17,998 bases of DNA from VMSU01 sp031400755 (GTDB lineage Bacteria > Desulfobacterota > Desulfobulbia > Desulfobulbales > VMSU01), in contig JANNQL010000229.1 in assembly GCA_031400755.1 (NCBI GenBank), forward strand, positions 1 through 17,998. Direction: 5' to 3'. A model generated the notes under the pieces. The model was not told where the DNA came from. It did not search any database and saw only the letters and a program-made list of their open reading frames with translations. Within the stretch, counting starts at the first letter, position 1. Each line of letters starts with the position of its first letter. The translations under genes were made by a program, and so were the position numbers. Below are positions 1 through 7,458 of this stretch, piece after piece.

Positions 1-983
1 TCAGTGGTCTGTTGGAGGCCAATATAGCCTCGGTCCGGGCCACTGACTCGGAGGGTGGGAAGAGGAGCAGCAGCGACTTGAGCTTGGCCACTGCCCAGTT
101 GAGCGCCGATGCTTTTTTCAGTCCCTATGTCAGCGGCCACCTCTCTCTGCTGTATGAGGAAGACCCGGACGATCTGAGCAATAACAATATTGTACTCGAC
201 GAAGCCCTGGTTGGGGTCAAGGGCGGTGAGGCCTGCCCGACATATGTCAATGTCGGACGTATGTATGTGCCTTTCGGCCATTTTGAGACCCATTTTATCA
301 GTGATCCAACGACCTTGACCCTTGGCGAAACCAATGATACCGCCGTGCTTGCGGGCTATACCAACGATATCGTTGACTTTGGGGTCGGATTTTTTAAGGG
401 TAAGGTGATTGAGGAAGGCAAGAATGAGCAGATTAACAGCATGGTGGCCTCGGCGGTGGTCTCGTGGCCCAAGGGCAGTGACGATAAATTGATCATGCAG
501 GGCGGGGTGTCATATATCTCCAATCTGGCGACCAGTGATGGCTTGGAGGCACATGCCGCCGACGACATGGATGACGACGATACTACCGAGATTGCAACCC
601 CTGGTGAGGTCAAAAATATGGTGGGAGGCGCGAGCGTTTTTCTGGGCCTGGCCTATGCCGAGACCTTTTTCTTTGATGCCGAATTTCTTGGCGCCATTGA
701 TGGTTTTGCTGACGGAGACTTGAGCTTTGTTGACGACCGGAACCGGAGGCCGCAAGCCTGGAACCTGGAGGCCGCGTTCAGGCCTTTTGACAAGGTGGAA
801 TGCGCTATGCGCTATGGTGGCAGCAATGAGGCTGGGACCTTCCTGGCCGATGACGAGTACGGCACCGTCATCTTGTACAGTCTTTTTGACAATACGTCTC
901 TCAGTGTTGAGTATTTGTTTCAGGAATTCCAAGACAACAGCAAGAACAGTCAGGCGACCATGAAACTGGCGGTTGAATTTTGA
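1..983 (+). CDS. LbtU-like outer-membrane beta-barrel porin, 5'-truncated
   Basis: The reading frame is open to the first base of the window, so the true start and signal peptide lie upstream; the TTG at position 12 is only an internal codon (the frame before it reads S-G-L). The visible ~326 residues resemble the LbtU siderophore-porin family: an N-terminal stretch 'SGLLEANIAS' and 'SSDLSLATAQLSADAFF', then alternating polar and hydrophobic strands, and 'YVNVGRMYVPFGHFETHFI', which is typical of such barrels. The protein ends in Phe ('MKLAVEF'), the usual C-terminal signal for outer-membrane barrel assembly. An acidic insertion near residue 185 (several Asp in a row) may be an extracellular loop. 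LbtU of Legionella takes up a siderophore; substrate here is unknown, and a general porin is equally possible. The family call rests on recalled patterns, not on a search. Confidence 0.72.
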   Translation, partial: SGLLEANIASVRATDSEGGKRSSSDLSLATAQLSADAFFSPYVSGHLSLLYEEDPDDLSNNNIVLDEALVGVKGGEACPTYVNVGRMYVPFGHFETHFISDPTTLTLGETNDTAVLAGYTNDIVDFGVGFFKGKVIEEGKNEQINSMVASAVVSWPKGSDDKLIMQGGVSYISNLATSDGLEAHAADDMDDDDTTEIATPGEVKNMVGGASVFLGLAYAETFFFDAEFLGAIDGFADGDLSFVDDRNRRPQAWNLEAAFRPFDKVECAMRYGGSNEAGTFLADDEYGTVILYSLFDNTSLSVEYLFQEFQDNSKNSQATMKLAVEF

Positions 984-1105
984 TGGCCATCCAGAAAGAG
1001 CATGAGACTTAGAAAAGTTAGAGCTGCTGTGTGCATAAGTGCCACACTTTTTGGGGACTCAACGCAGTTGCCCTGCACTGTGTCAAATACCTAAAGGAGT
1101 ATACA

Positions 1106-1528
1106 ATGAAACTGATGGAAATGATGCCCACGGTTACCATGATAATAGCCAGCGCTTTTTTCCTGGTCGCTTGTGCGGCAAGGACTGTGCCGCCTTCAGC
1201 CCCAGGTGAGCTGGCAGTGATAATTCTGCCGGCGACAGATGTGCAGATTTTTCAAACCACTGCCCGACAGGATGACGGCAGCGTGTATGTGGAGGGCAAG
1301 ATACAACGAAAAATGCCCCGTCGGAGGGTGATCCCGAAAGGGCACGTTGACATCGCGATAGTTGATGAGAAAGGCAAGACCCTTCAGCAAATATCCACCA
1401 CGATCTCGCCGGAAGTCATTCCGAGCAGCCACGGAATGAAGTCATCTTTTATGGCTCGGATTCCCGTGATAGCGCCACCGGGAAGTTTTATCAGCGTAAA
1501 ATTCCACAGCGGTAATCACGATGGTTGA
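1106..1528 (+). CDS. Small putative lipoprotein of unknown function
   Basis: 140 residues. The start at 1106 is preferred over the in-frame codon at 1031 because AAAGGAG lies 8 bases upstream (1092-1098) and a clean lipoprotein signal follows: a hydrophobic segment at residues 9-20 ending in the lipobox L-V-A-C with Cys23 as the lipidation site. The mature part starts with a Pro/Ala-rich linker, then a predicted beta-rich domain of about 95 residues with a basic stretch 'KIQRKMPRRRVIPKGHVD' and the end 'SVKFHSGNHDG'. I do not recognise the family. It sits 122 bp after the porin gene on the same strand, and converges with the efflux cluster that ends 70 bp downstream. An outer-membrane-anchored periplasmic role is likely from the lipobox; a link to metal handling is only positional. 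Confidence 0.7.
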   Translation: MKLMEMMPTVTMIIASAFFLVACAARTVPPSAPGELAVIILPATDVQIFQTTARQDDGSVYVEGKIQRKMPRRRVIPKGHVDIAIVDEKGKTLQQISTTISPEVIPSSHGMKSSFMARIPVIAPPGSFISVKFHSGNHDG

Positions 1529-1597
1529 TGGCCTCGTAAAAAAGCCCCTAACTGGGATTGTCATGATCTTTTCCCTTCCAGCAGGATATGGTCGATG

Positions 1598-2245
1598 TCA
1601 TGGCTTGTCTTCCCTGCTGACGCTACAGCTGCATGAGCAGTCCATTCCCTTGGCCTTGCCAAAGGCCTCCCGCCCTTCCCGCACGGTCAGCCAGGAGATC
1701 AGGATTGCTCCGATGGCGTCCAGGCTGCCGATGCCGGTCAATTCATAGCCGACGCTGGCGGCCATGAGGACCACCGACAGATAGACGCAGGCCCTGGAAC
1801 AGGCGGCATCCGCCAGAATGGCGGGTGAGTTGAGCTCGGTGCCGATCTTGGTTTTCTGATGGATCAAATACCACATGAAGGACATTGAAAAGAGCGAGAT
1901 GATGATGCCCCACCAGGTCGTCTCCGGTTTGTGCTGCTGGTAAAGGTTTATACAGGCCGTCAGCACCAGACCGGCCGACAGGAGGTAGAACGCCGCCCCG
2001 GTAATCCTGAGCGCCCGCTGTTCGAATTCGTCTCGTGTCTCTCCCTCGTTTGCTTTGATTCTGCGCAGCATATGCCAGACGCCAAGCGCTGAAATCACCT
2101 CGATGAAGGAATCAACGCCGAAGCCGAATAAAGCGAGGGTCTCATCGGCGGCCCCCAGCCAGACTGATGCGCCACCTTCAACAAGATTGTAGATGATCGT
2201 GAACAGCGTCAAGTACTCGGCGCGGGCGTAGAGTTTTTCTTTCAT
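1598..2245 (-). CDS. Short CDF-like cation transporter with Cys-rich tail
   Basis: 215 residues from the ATG at 2245; the in-frame TTG at 2281 has no better support, and GAGAG lies 5 bases upstream of the ATG. About six membrane helices can be drawn (near 11-32, 37-58, 82-101, 112-128, 148-167, 176-188), as in cation diffusion facilitators. The second contains 'GFGVDSFIEVISALGVW' (Asp45), equivalent to the family's metal-binding HxxxD/DxxxD position, and the fifth starts 'ILADAACSRACVY' (Asp146), where other members have an Asp/His pair. The usual ~90-residue cytoplasmic C-terminal domain is absent; instead the protein ends in a short tail with Cys203, Cys205 and Cys207 ('MDCSCSCS'). Such short members are generally annotated as cation transporters. 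It is the last gene of the efflux cluster, 124 bp after the TlpA-like gene, so it could also have its own promoter. Substrate unknown; a soft or divalent metal is expected. Confidence 0.78.
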   Translation of the reverse strand: MKEKLYARAEYLTLFTIIYNLVEGGASVWLGAADETLALFGFGVDSFIEVISALGVWHMLRRIKANEGETRDEFEQRALRITGAAFYLLSAGLVLTACINLYQQHKPETTWWGIIISLFSMSFMWYLIHQKTKIGTELNSPAILADAACSRACVYLSVVLMAASVGYELTGIGSLDAIGAILISWLTVREGREAFGKAKGMDCSCSCSVSREDKP

Positions 2246-2369
2246 ATTTTCTCTCAGAGGATTTCTACCTTCATCTATCAAGCAAGTTTTGTGTCTCGAT
2301 AATGCGGTACACTTTACTTCTCACCCGCTGAAATACGCGGCCTTGCTTGCCTGCACTGCGAGCCGATCA

Positions 2370-2876
2370 TCACTGGTTAATGTAGTTCATCAGCTTTTGT
2401 TGAACAGCCGGGGTGTCCCATTGTACCGGTCCCAGAAACTTCTCTCGGAGCACGCCCTGCTTATCAATGATGTAGGTTTCCGGCACACCGGTCAAACCGT
2501 ACGCCTGGCCTGCCTTGTTGTCAGGGTCAATAAGAATTGGAAACGTCACTCCAAGCTTGGCGGCTACGGTGTCGGCAAAGGCGGGCTCGTCCCTGCTGAG
2601 GATGGCCAGCATTTTGAATTTGTCAGCCGGCAACAGGCGGTAAAGCCTCTCCATGGAGGGCATTTCTTGCCGGCAGGGCGCGCACCAGGTCGCCCAAAAA
2701 TTGACAAATACTACTTGGCCCTTGAGCTCGGAAAGGTTCCAAGTCTTGCCTTTACGGTCCATCAGGGTAAAGTCTGGAGCAAGCTTGCCTACCTCCGCCA
2801 CTTTGGGCCGCTGGCCGCAGGCAACCAAAAAAAGGCTGAGGCAGATACAAACGACGGTGAGTGATATTCTTTTCAT
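2370..2876 (-). CDS. TlpA/ResA-like thiol-disulfide oxidoreductase lipoprotein
   Basis: 168 residues, AAGGAG 8-9 bases before the ATG. N-terminal hydrophobic segment ends in lipobox L-V-A-C with Cys20 lipidated, so the protein is anchored in the membrane and faces the periplasm. The rest is a complete redoxin/TlpA domain: 'APDFTLMDRKGKTWNLSELKG' region (about 33-53), the active site W-C-A-P-C (Cys65, Cys68) within 'VNFWATWCAPC', and the conserved cis-proline loop 'TGVPETYIID' (Pro132). TlpA/ResA/ScsD-type proteins usually reduce disulfides in the periplasm. It lies 21 bp after the DsbA-like gene in the same direction, so an oxidising pair (DsbA/DsbB) and a probably reducing thioredoxin-fold protein are encoded together. 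How it is itself re-reduced is not evident, as no DsbD/CcdA is in the window. Confidence 0.88.
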   Translation of the reverse strand: MKRISLTVVCICLSLFLVACGQRPKVAEVGKLAPDFTLMDRKGKTWNLSELKGQVVFVNFWATWCAPCRQEMPSMERLYRLLPADKFKMLAILSRDEPAFADTVAAKLGVTFPILIDPDNKAGQAYGLTGVPETYIIDKQGVLREKFLGPVQWDTPAVQQKLMNYINQ

Positions 2877-2897
2877 GATGGTCTTACTCCTTGCGTG

Positions 2898-3551
2898 TTA
2901 TTGTGGGTAATTCGCCTTGATTTCAGCATCTATCAGCTCTTTTAATTGATTTTGGCCGAAGACCTGCAAAGGCTTGCCATTGACAAAGAACCCTGGTGTT
3001 TTGGTCACCCCCAGGGTCTTGGCATCGGTCAGGTCTTGCGCAATCAGTTGCGTGATGGCCGGGTCATTCATATCCGTTTTGATTTTTTCCAGATCGAGTC
3101 CGGCCTTTGGCAGAAACTGCCATATCAGTTCCGGCTGGGGATTATGGTGACTGGCCCAGTTAGACTGCGTCGCGTACATGACATCCAGTGTTTCCCAGTA
3201 CTTTCCTTGCTTCTTCGCCGCCTCAAGAATCTTAACAAAATAATCAGCGCCGTCATGGAATGGTGCATACCGGAGCACAAGCTTTATCCTGCCGGGATTG
3301 GCGGCGATGATCTGCTTGACGAAAGGGGAAAAGGCGCTACATGTCTCGCAGGCTGGGTCCATGAACTCAATGAGATAGACCTTGGCATCGTCGCTGCCAT
3401 AGGTCTGTGAATGCTCCCGCACAAAGAGTTCTGATTTTTCCTTGGCCATGCCGGCGATTTTGATTGCCTGTTTACCTTTGTAAACAGAACTGGCGAACAC
3501 AAAGGCAAAGACCAGGCTGACAGCTGCAAAAATAAAAAGGATATATTTCAT
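2898..3551 (-). CDS. DsbA-family (BdbD-like) thioredoxin-fold protein
   Basis: 217 residues. Residues 3-21 form an uncleaved-looking N-terminal membrane anchor or signal peptide. The DsbA-like domain starts around 48; the redox motif is C-E-T-C (Cys68, Cys71) in 'EFMDPACETCSAF', and the cis-Pro loop is 'GVTKTPGFFVNG' (Pro186). The helical insertion between these (about 100-175) is typical of DsbA/BdbD members. Role: oxidises cysteine pairs in exported proteins and is re-oxidised by the adjacent DsbB. Its ATG overlaps the stop of dsbB by four bases (3548-3551), implying translational coupling. The CETC dipeptide differs from CPHC of E. coli DsbA, so the redox potential cannot be assumed; reductase or isomerase activity is an alternative. 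A functional parallel is the Scs copper-tolerance system, which pairs a DsbA-like and a TlpA-like protein, but there is no ScsB here. Confidence 0.86.
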   Translation of the reverse strand: MKYILFIFAAVSLVFAFVFASSVYKGKQAIKIAGMAKEKSELFVREHSQTYGSDDAKVYLIEFMDPACETCSAFSPFVKQIIAANPGRIKLVLRYAPFHDGADYFVKILEAAKKQGKYWETLDVMYATQSNWASHHNPQPELIWQFLPKAGLDLEKIKTDMNDPAITQLIAQDLTDAKTLGVTKTPGFFVNGKPLQVFGQNQLKELIDAEIKANYPQ

Positions 3552-3985
3552 ATGGAACTCCTCCTCGATGATAGTAATAAAAGGGCTGCTATAGCTGAAA
3601 ATGTCAACAATGAAAGCATTGGGATGGTTATAAATCCCAAAAGGGTTATGTACTCCTCAGTGCATGAAACGCCTTTGCTGCAGGGTTTAAGACTTTTAGG
3701 GATCAGCCCGGTATAGAGCAGGTTGTGGTAGGCCGCTGTCAGCCAGCCTGCCAGGGTTAGCGGCAGAGCGTATCTGACAACGCCCTTGTCAAATGGGAAG
3801 AGACCTGCGGGAATGATGACGACCAATGGGAACAGGCATATCCTTTGATACCAGCATAAGATGCAGGGAGCAAACTGCATGACTTCGCTGAAGAACAGGC
3901 TGCCTAGTGTGGCGATGCTGACCATAAGCCAACACATGAATAAAATTGTCCAGCCAAAGGTGGACGTTTGCGCGGGGTTGCTCAT
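3548..3985 (-). CDS. dsbB: DsbB/BdbC-type disulfide bond formation membrane protein
   Basis: 145 residues from the ATG at 3985, chosen because AGGAG lies 10 bases upstream; the frame extends further upstream but only through the PII-like gene in another frame. Four membrane helices (about 11-31, 43-63, 70-92, 111-138). The first periplasmic loop carries C-I-L-C (Cys41, Cys44) directly followed by 'WYQR' with Arg48, the conserved quinone-site arginine of the family; the second loop carries Cys102 and Cys108 ('PCSKGVSC'). These are the two cysteine pairs that pass electrons from DsbA to quinone. The closer spacing of the second pair and short length are like BdbC. It follows the PII-like gene by 34 bp and overlaps the DsbA-like gene by 4 bp, making an oxidase pair within the metal-efflux cluster. 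Confidence 0.9.
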   Translation of the reverse strand: MSNPAQTSTFGWTILFMCWLMVSIATLGSLFFSEVMQFAPCILCWYQRICLFPLVVIIPAGLFPFDKGVVRYALPLTLAGWLTAAYHNLLYTGLIPKSLKPCSKGVSCTEEYITLLGFITIPMLSLLTFSAIAALLLLSSRRSSI

Positions 3986-4019
3986 ATTAATTGTTCTCCT
4001 GGTTACCCTTCTGGCCGGC

Positions 4020-4361
4020 TCAGACTGCGGACATGCCACGCTCGCCGTTGCTGATGCGGACTGCATCAACGACTTCCGTGACGTAGACCTTGCCGTCGCC
4101 CTTGAGGCCGGTGTGGGCGTTGGTAGTGATGCAGGCCACCACATCTTCGAGCTGTTCGTCGCAGCAGAAGACTTCAATACGCACGTGCGGGATATACGCC
4201 ATCTCATCTTCGACGATGCGGCTTTCAGCGCCTAGGGCGCGTCCGCGCCCGAAGCCCTGACCCTGGGCGATGCTCACCCCGGTCAGATTCGGGATGTCCC
4301 TCAAGCCCATGGCGACAAGCGAGAGTTGATGCGGTTTGATGAATGCGATTACCTGTTTCAT
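4020..4361 (-). CDS. PII-like signalling protein linked to metal efflux
   Basis: 113 residues, full PII length. It aligns by eye with GlnB along its length: 'MKQVIAFIKPHQL' start, 'QGFGRG' before the T-loop, 'YIPHVRIEV' after it, and 'HTGLKGDGKVYVTEVVDAVRI', the signature around the nucleotide-binding B-loop. The T-loop is altered: GlnB's uridylylated Tyr51 is replaced (Glu51 in a 'SRIVEDEMAY' stretch), so classical nitrogen-dependent uridylylation is not expected. Two adjacent Cys (66-67) and Cys77 are unusual. Its ATG overlaps the stop of the RND pump gene by 4 bp. PII-like proteins encoded beside heavy-metal RND pumps form a recognised subgroup (called PII-NG in the literature), whose function remains unclear. 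Likely role: sensing nucleotide and/or metal to modulate the pump or its expression; inference only. Confidence 0.86.
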   Translation of the reverse strand: MKQVIAFIKPHQLSLVAMGLRDIPNLTGVSIAQGQGFGRGRALGAESRIVEDEMAYIPHVRIEVFCCDEQLEDVVACITTNAHTGLKGDGKVYVTEVVDAVRISNGERGMSAV

Positions 4362-7300
4362 GATGCGACCTCCGTATCGGTTGATGTTTTACGGTTCTCC
4401 AGCCACTCGTAGATCGTCGGTAGGACGATGAGCGTTAAAAATGTCGAGGTGACTAAGCCCCCCATAACGACGACTGCCAGGGGTTTTTGGATGTCAGCTC
4501 CCGAACCTGTGGCGTAGAGCATCGGCACATGGCCGATGAAGCTACAGAGCGCGGTCATGATCAAGGGACGAAATCGCAGGTTACAGCCAGTGCTAATGGT
4601 CTCTTCGACCGAGCGCCCTTCGTCGCGTAATTGGCGGAAGAAGGCGATGAGCACCACGCCATTCTGCACCGCGATACCCATCAGCACGATGAAGGCCACG
4701 GCCGCAGAGACCGAAAGAGGCATGCCGATGGCAGCTATCGCCAGCACTCCGCCACCGAGGGCGAAGGGCAGGTTCAAGATCACCAAGAGCGAATCCCGGA
4801 AGGAGCCGAGCGCCATGTAGAGCAGGATGAAGATCAGCGTAAGCGCCATCGGCACCACGACCGAAAGCCGTCGCATCGCCCGCTGCTGGTTTTCGAACTG
4901 TCCGCCATACTCCAGGAAATAGCCAGGAGGGAGGCTACTCTCAAGACCTGCGAGGAGGGTCTGGGCCTCGGCCACGAACCCTCCAAGATCTCGGCCGCGG
5001 ATGTTGACCTCGGCCGCGACCCGACGCATTCCCTTCTCTCGGCTGATCTGGGCCGGTCCTTCGACGGTGGCGATTTTCGCAATCTTCGAGAGCGGGACGC
5101 GCGCTCCGTCAGCACCTGTGAAGAGAATCTGTCCGACCGCATCCAGATCGGCGCGCGCTTCCGGTGGGAAGCGGACCACGACAGCTACCCGCCGTTGCCC
5201 CTCGACCACGCGGGTGGCCTCGGTGCCGGCGAGCGCCGTTTCGATGGTCTCGTTGACGTCGGCGACGTTGATTCCGTAGCGTGCCATCGCCGGGCGATCG
5301 AGTGTGATCTCGACCTGCTCCATACCGGATACTTGCTCAACACGGGCGTCTTGAGCACCGCGTAAGCCCCCAAGAACTGCGGATGCCTGGTCGGCAAAGC
5401 CCTTGAGCAGGGCGATATCTTCGCCGTAAATCTTCACGGCGAGGTCACTTTTAACCCCAGAGATCAGTTCGTTGACCCTGAGCGAGATCGGTTGAGAGAA
5501 GGAGAGCCGTATCCCCGGGATCTTGCCGAGCTCTTGCTGCATGGCGGCGACAAGTTCAGGTTTGGTTTTCGCAGTTGTCCATTCCTTGCGATCTTTAAGC
5601 ATGATCAGCAGATCCGTTTGTTCCGGTCCCATCGGGTCCTCGGAGATCTCGGCGCGCCCGGTCTTGCTGATGACTGCGGTTACCTCGGGGAAGCCCTCGC
5701 GTAGCCGGCGTTCCATGAAACTGCTGACGCTGACCGAGCCATCGAGTGAGGCGTTGGGCAGCCGCACCACGTTGATGGCGATAGATCCTTCATCAAGGTT
5801 GGGGATAAACTCAGTCCCGATCCTGGTGGTAGCAAAGCCTGCTACTGCGAGGATAGCGGCTGAAATAACGAACGTCAGCCAGCGAAATTTACGGGCGCCA
5901 TCAAGCAGGGCAAGGTAGCCACAGTGCACAGCCTTGACGATGCGGAACTCATTCTCCGGGGCCTGCTGCAACAGCCATTCTGAGGTTACCGGCACGAAGG
6001 TCAGCGCGGTAATTAGAGAGACGAGGATGGCGATGATCATCGTCGCCGCCAGCGGGGCGAACATCTTGCCCTCGATCCCTTGCAAGGAGAAGAGGGGGAT
6101 CATGACAATGATGATGATCAATACCGAGAAGGCCACTGGACGAGCCACTTCGCTCACGGCTTCGATTGCGATATGCCTCCGAAGCGCAGGGGTGGTTCGT
6201 TCGCCGAAGTGGCGACGCACGTTCTCGACGATGACGACTGAGGCGTCCACCACGATGCCCACCGAGAAGGCCAGCCCGCCAAGGCTCATCAGGTTTGAGG
6301 AGATGCCGGTCTGGCCCATGATCAGGAACGTGATGAGGAAGGTGATCGGCAGGGAGGCGAGGACGATAAGCGCCGAACGCATTTCGGCAATAAAGAGGAA
6401 GAGAATCAGGATTACGAAGATACCTCCCTCAAGCAGGGCTTTAACAACGGTTCCGATGCAGGCCTCAATGAGCGAGGTGCGGTCGTAAAAGACATTGAGG
6501 GAAACCCCCTCCGGTAGGCTTTTCTGGATCCTGGGCACGGTGTCTTTGACACTGGTCACCACGTCTTTGGAGTTCGCCCCCCGCAGCATGATCACCATAC
6601 CGGCGACAGCTTCGCCTTTGCCGTCGCGAGAAACTGCACCCTGACGGGCTTGCGGGCCGACCTCGATCTCGGCGACGTCGTGGACATGCACCGGCGCTCC
6701 ATCGACGACTTTAAGGACGACTTCTCGAATGTCATCAATACCTGAGATTTGGCCTAAGCCACGGATATAGGTCTGCTCCCAACCGCGCACGATGAAACCT
6801 CCAGCGGCATTGGCGTTGTTCTTTTCCAGTGCTTCAACGATGTCCCGCAGGCCGAGATTGTACTTGAGAAGGGCATCGGGTTTTACCAGCACGTGGTACT
6901 GCTTGACGAAACCGCCAAAGCTGTTGACCTCGTTCACCCCCGGGATCGGCCGCAGTTGCGGCGCAACCAGAAAGTCTTGGATCCCCCGCAGTTCCATCGG
7001 CGAAAGCGTCGCGCTATCTAAGGTATACTGGAAGATCTCGCCTAAGCCCGTGCTGATCGGCCCTAGTTCCGGCTCCACACCGATTGGCAGCTGCTCCTTT
7101 GCCCCTTGGAGACGTTCGAAGACTTGCTGGCGTGCGAAGTAGATGTCGGTGTCATCAACGAAGACCACAATTATCTGCGAGAGGCCGGCCTTTGAGAGCG
7201 AACGGACTTGGGTCACCTGGGGCACGCCGCCCATCTGTTGTTCGATGGGGTAGGTTACCTGTTGTTCGGTGTCGGCTGCTGAGAGTCCGGGGGCTTCGGT

Positions 7301-7447
7301 CAGAACCATGACCTGGACGTTGGTGACGTCGGGAAAGGCATCAATCGGCAGCCTCGTCCAGCCGACCCAGCCAGCGATGCACAAAAGTAGGGTGGCAGCG
7401 ATGACGAACCAGCGTTGACGCATGAGGAATGTGATAAATGTATGCAT
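4358..7447 (-). CDS. CzcA/CusA-family heavy-metal efflux RND pump
   Basis: 1029 residues, the normal length for HME-RND inner-membrane pumps; GGAGG lies 7 bases before the ATG. It has the two-fold repeat of 12 helices and two large periplasmic loops (about 30-335 and 535-865). Helix 4 contains 'GIVVDASVVIVENVRRH' with Asp401 and Glu408, matching the proton-relay acidic residues of the family (E. coli CusA Asp405). Of the CusA methionine relay, Met391 is kept (Met387 here), but CusA Met403 and Met410 correspond to Val399 and Ile406, and Met573 and Met672 fall at Asn and Glu ('VNELISGVKSD', as in CzcA). This argues for divalent metal (Zn/Co/Cd/Ni type) rather than Cu(I)/Ag(I); the alignment is by eye. 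It works with the adaptor (11 bp upstream) and the TolC-like channel to export metal from the periplasm across the outer membrane. Confidence 0.95.
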   Translation of the reverse strand: MHTFITFLMRQRWFVIAATLLLCIAGWVGWTRLPIDAFPDVTNVQVMVLTEAPGLSAADTEQQVTYPIEQQMGGVPQVTQVRSLSKAGLSQIIVVFVDDTDIYFARQQVFERLQGAKEQLPIGVEPELGPISTGLGEIFQYTLDSATLSPMELRGIQDFLVAPQLRPIPGVNEVNSFGGFVKQYHVLVKPDALLKYNLGLRDIVEALEKNNANAAGGFIVRGWEQTYIRGLGQISGIDDIREVVLKVVDGAPVHVHDVAEIEVGPQARQGAVSRDGKGEAVAGMVIMLRGANSKDVVTSVKDTVPRIQKSLPEGVSLNVFYDRTSLIEACIGTVVKALLEGGIFVILILFLFIAEMRSALIVLASLPITFLITFLIMGQTGISSNLMSLGGLAFSVGIVVDASVVIVENVRRHFGERTTPALRRHIAIEAVSEVARPVAFSVLIIIIVMIPLFSLQGIEGKMFAPLAATMIIAILVSLITALTFVPVTSEWLLQQAPENEFRIVKAVHCGYLALLDGARKFRWLTFVISAAILAVAGFATTRIGTEFIPNLDEGSIAINVVRLPNASLDGSVSVSSFMERRLREGFPEVTAVISKTGRAEISEDPMGPEQTDLLIMLKDRKEWTTAKTKPELVAAMQQELGKIPGIRLSFSQPISLRVNELISGVKSDLAVKIYGEDIALLKGFADQASAVLGGLRGAQDARVEQVSGMEQVEITLDRPAMARYGINVADVNETIETALAGTEATRVVEGQRRVAVVVRFPPEARADLDAVGQILFTGADGARVPLSKIAKIATVEGPAQISREKGMRRVAAEVNIRGRDLGGFVAEAQTLLAGLESSLPPGYFLEYGGQFENQQRAMRRLSVVVPMALTLIFILLYMALGSFRDSLLVILNLPFALGGGVLAIAAIGMPLSVSAAVAFIVLMGIAVQNGVVLIAFFRQLRDEGRSVEETISTGCNLRFRPLIMTALCSFIGHVPMLYATGSGADIQKPLAVVVMGGLVTSTFLTLIVLPTIYEWLENRKTSTDTEVAS

Positions 7448-7458
7448 GTCGTCCTCCC

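Noticed and set aside
1037..1052. AAGTG/CACTT mini-hairpin with a short T-run after the porin gene
   Set aside because: A 5-bp A/T-containing stem with a 3-base loop is too weak to call a terminator.
1538..1558. Minus-strand CCC...GGG followed by TTTTTT after the CDF-like gene
   Set aside because: Only three or four base pairs; the T-run is suggestive but the stem is too short to assert a terminator.
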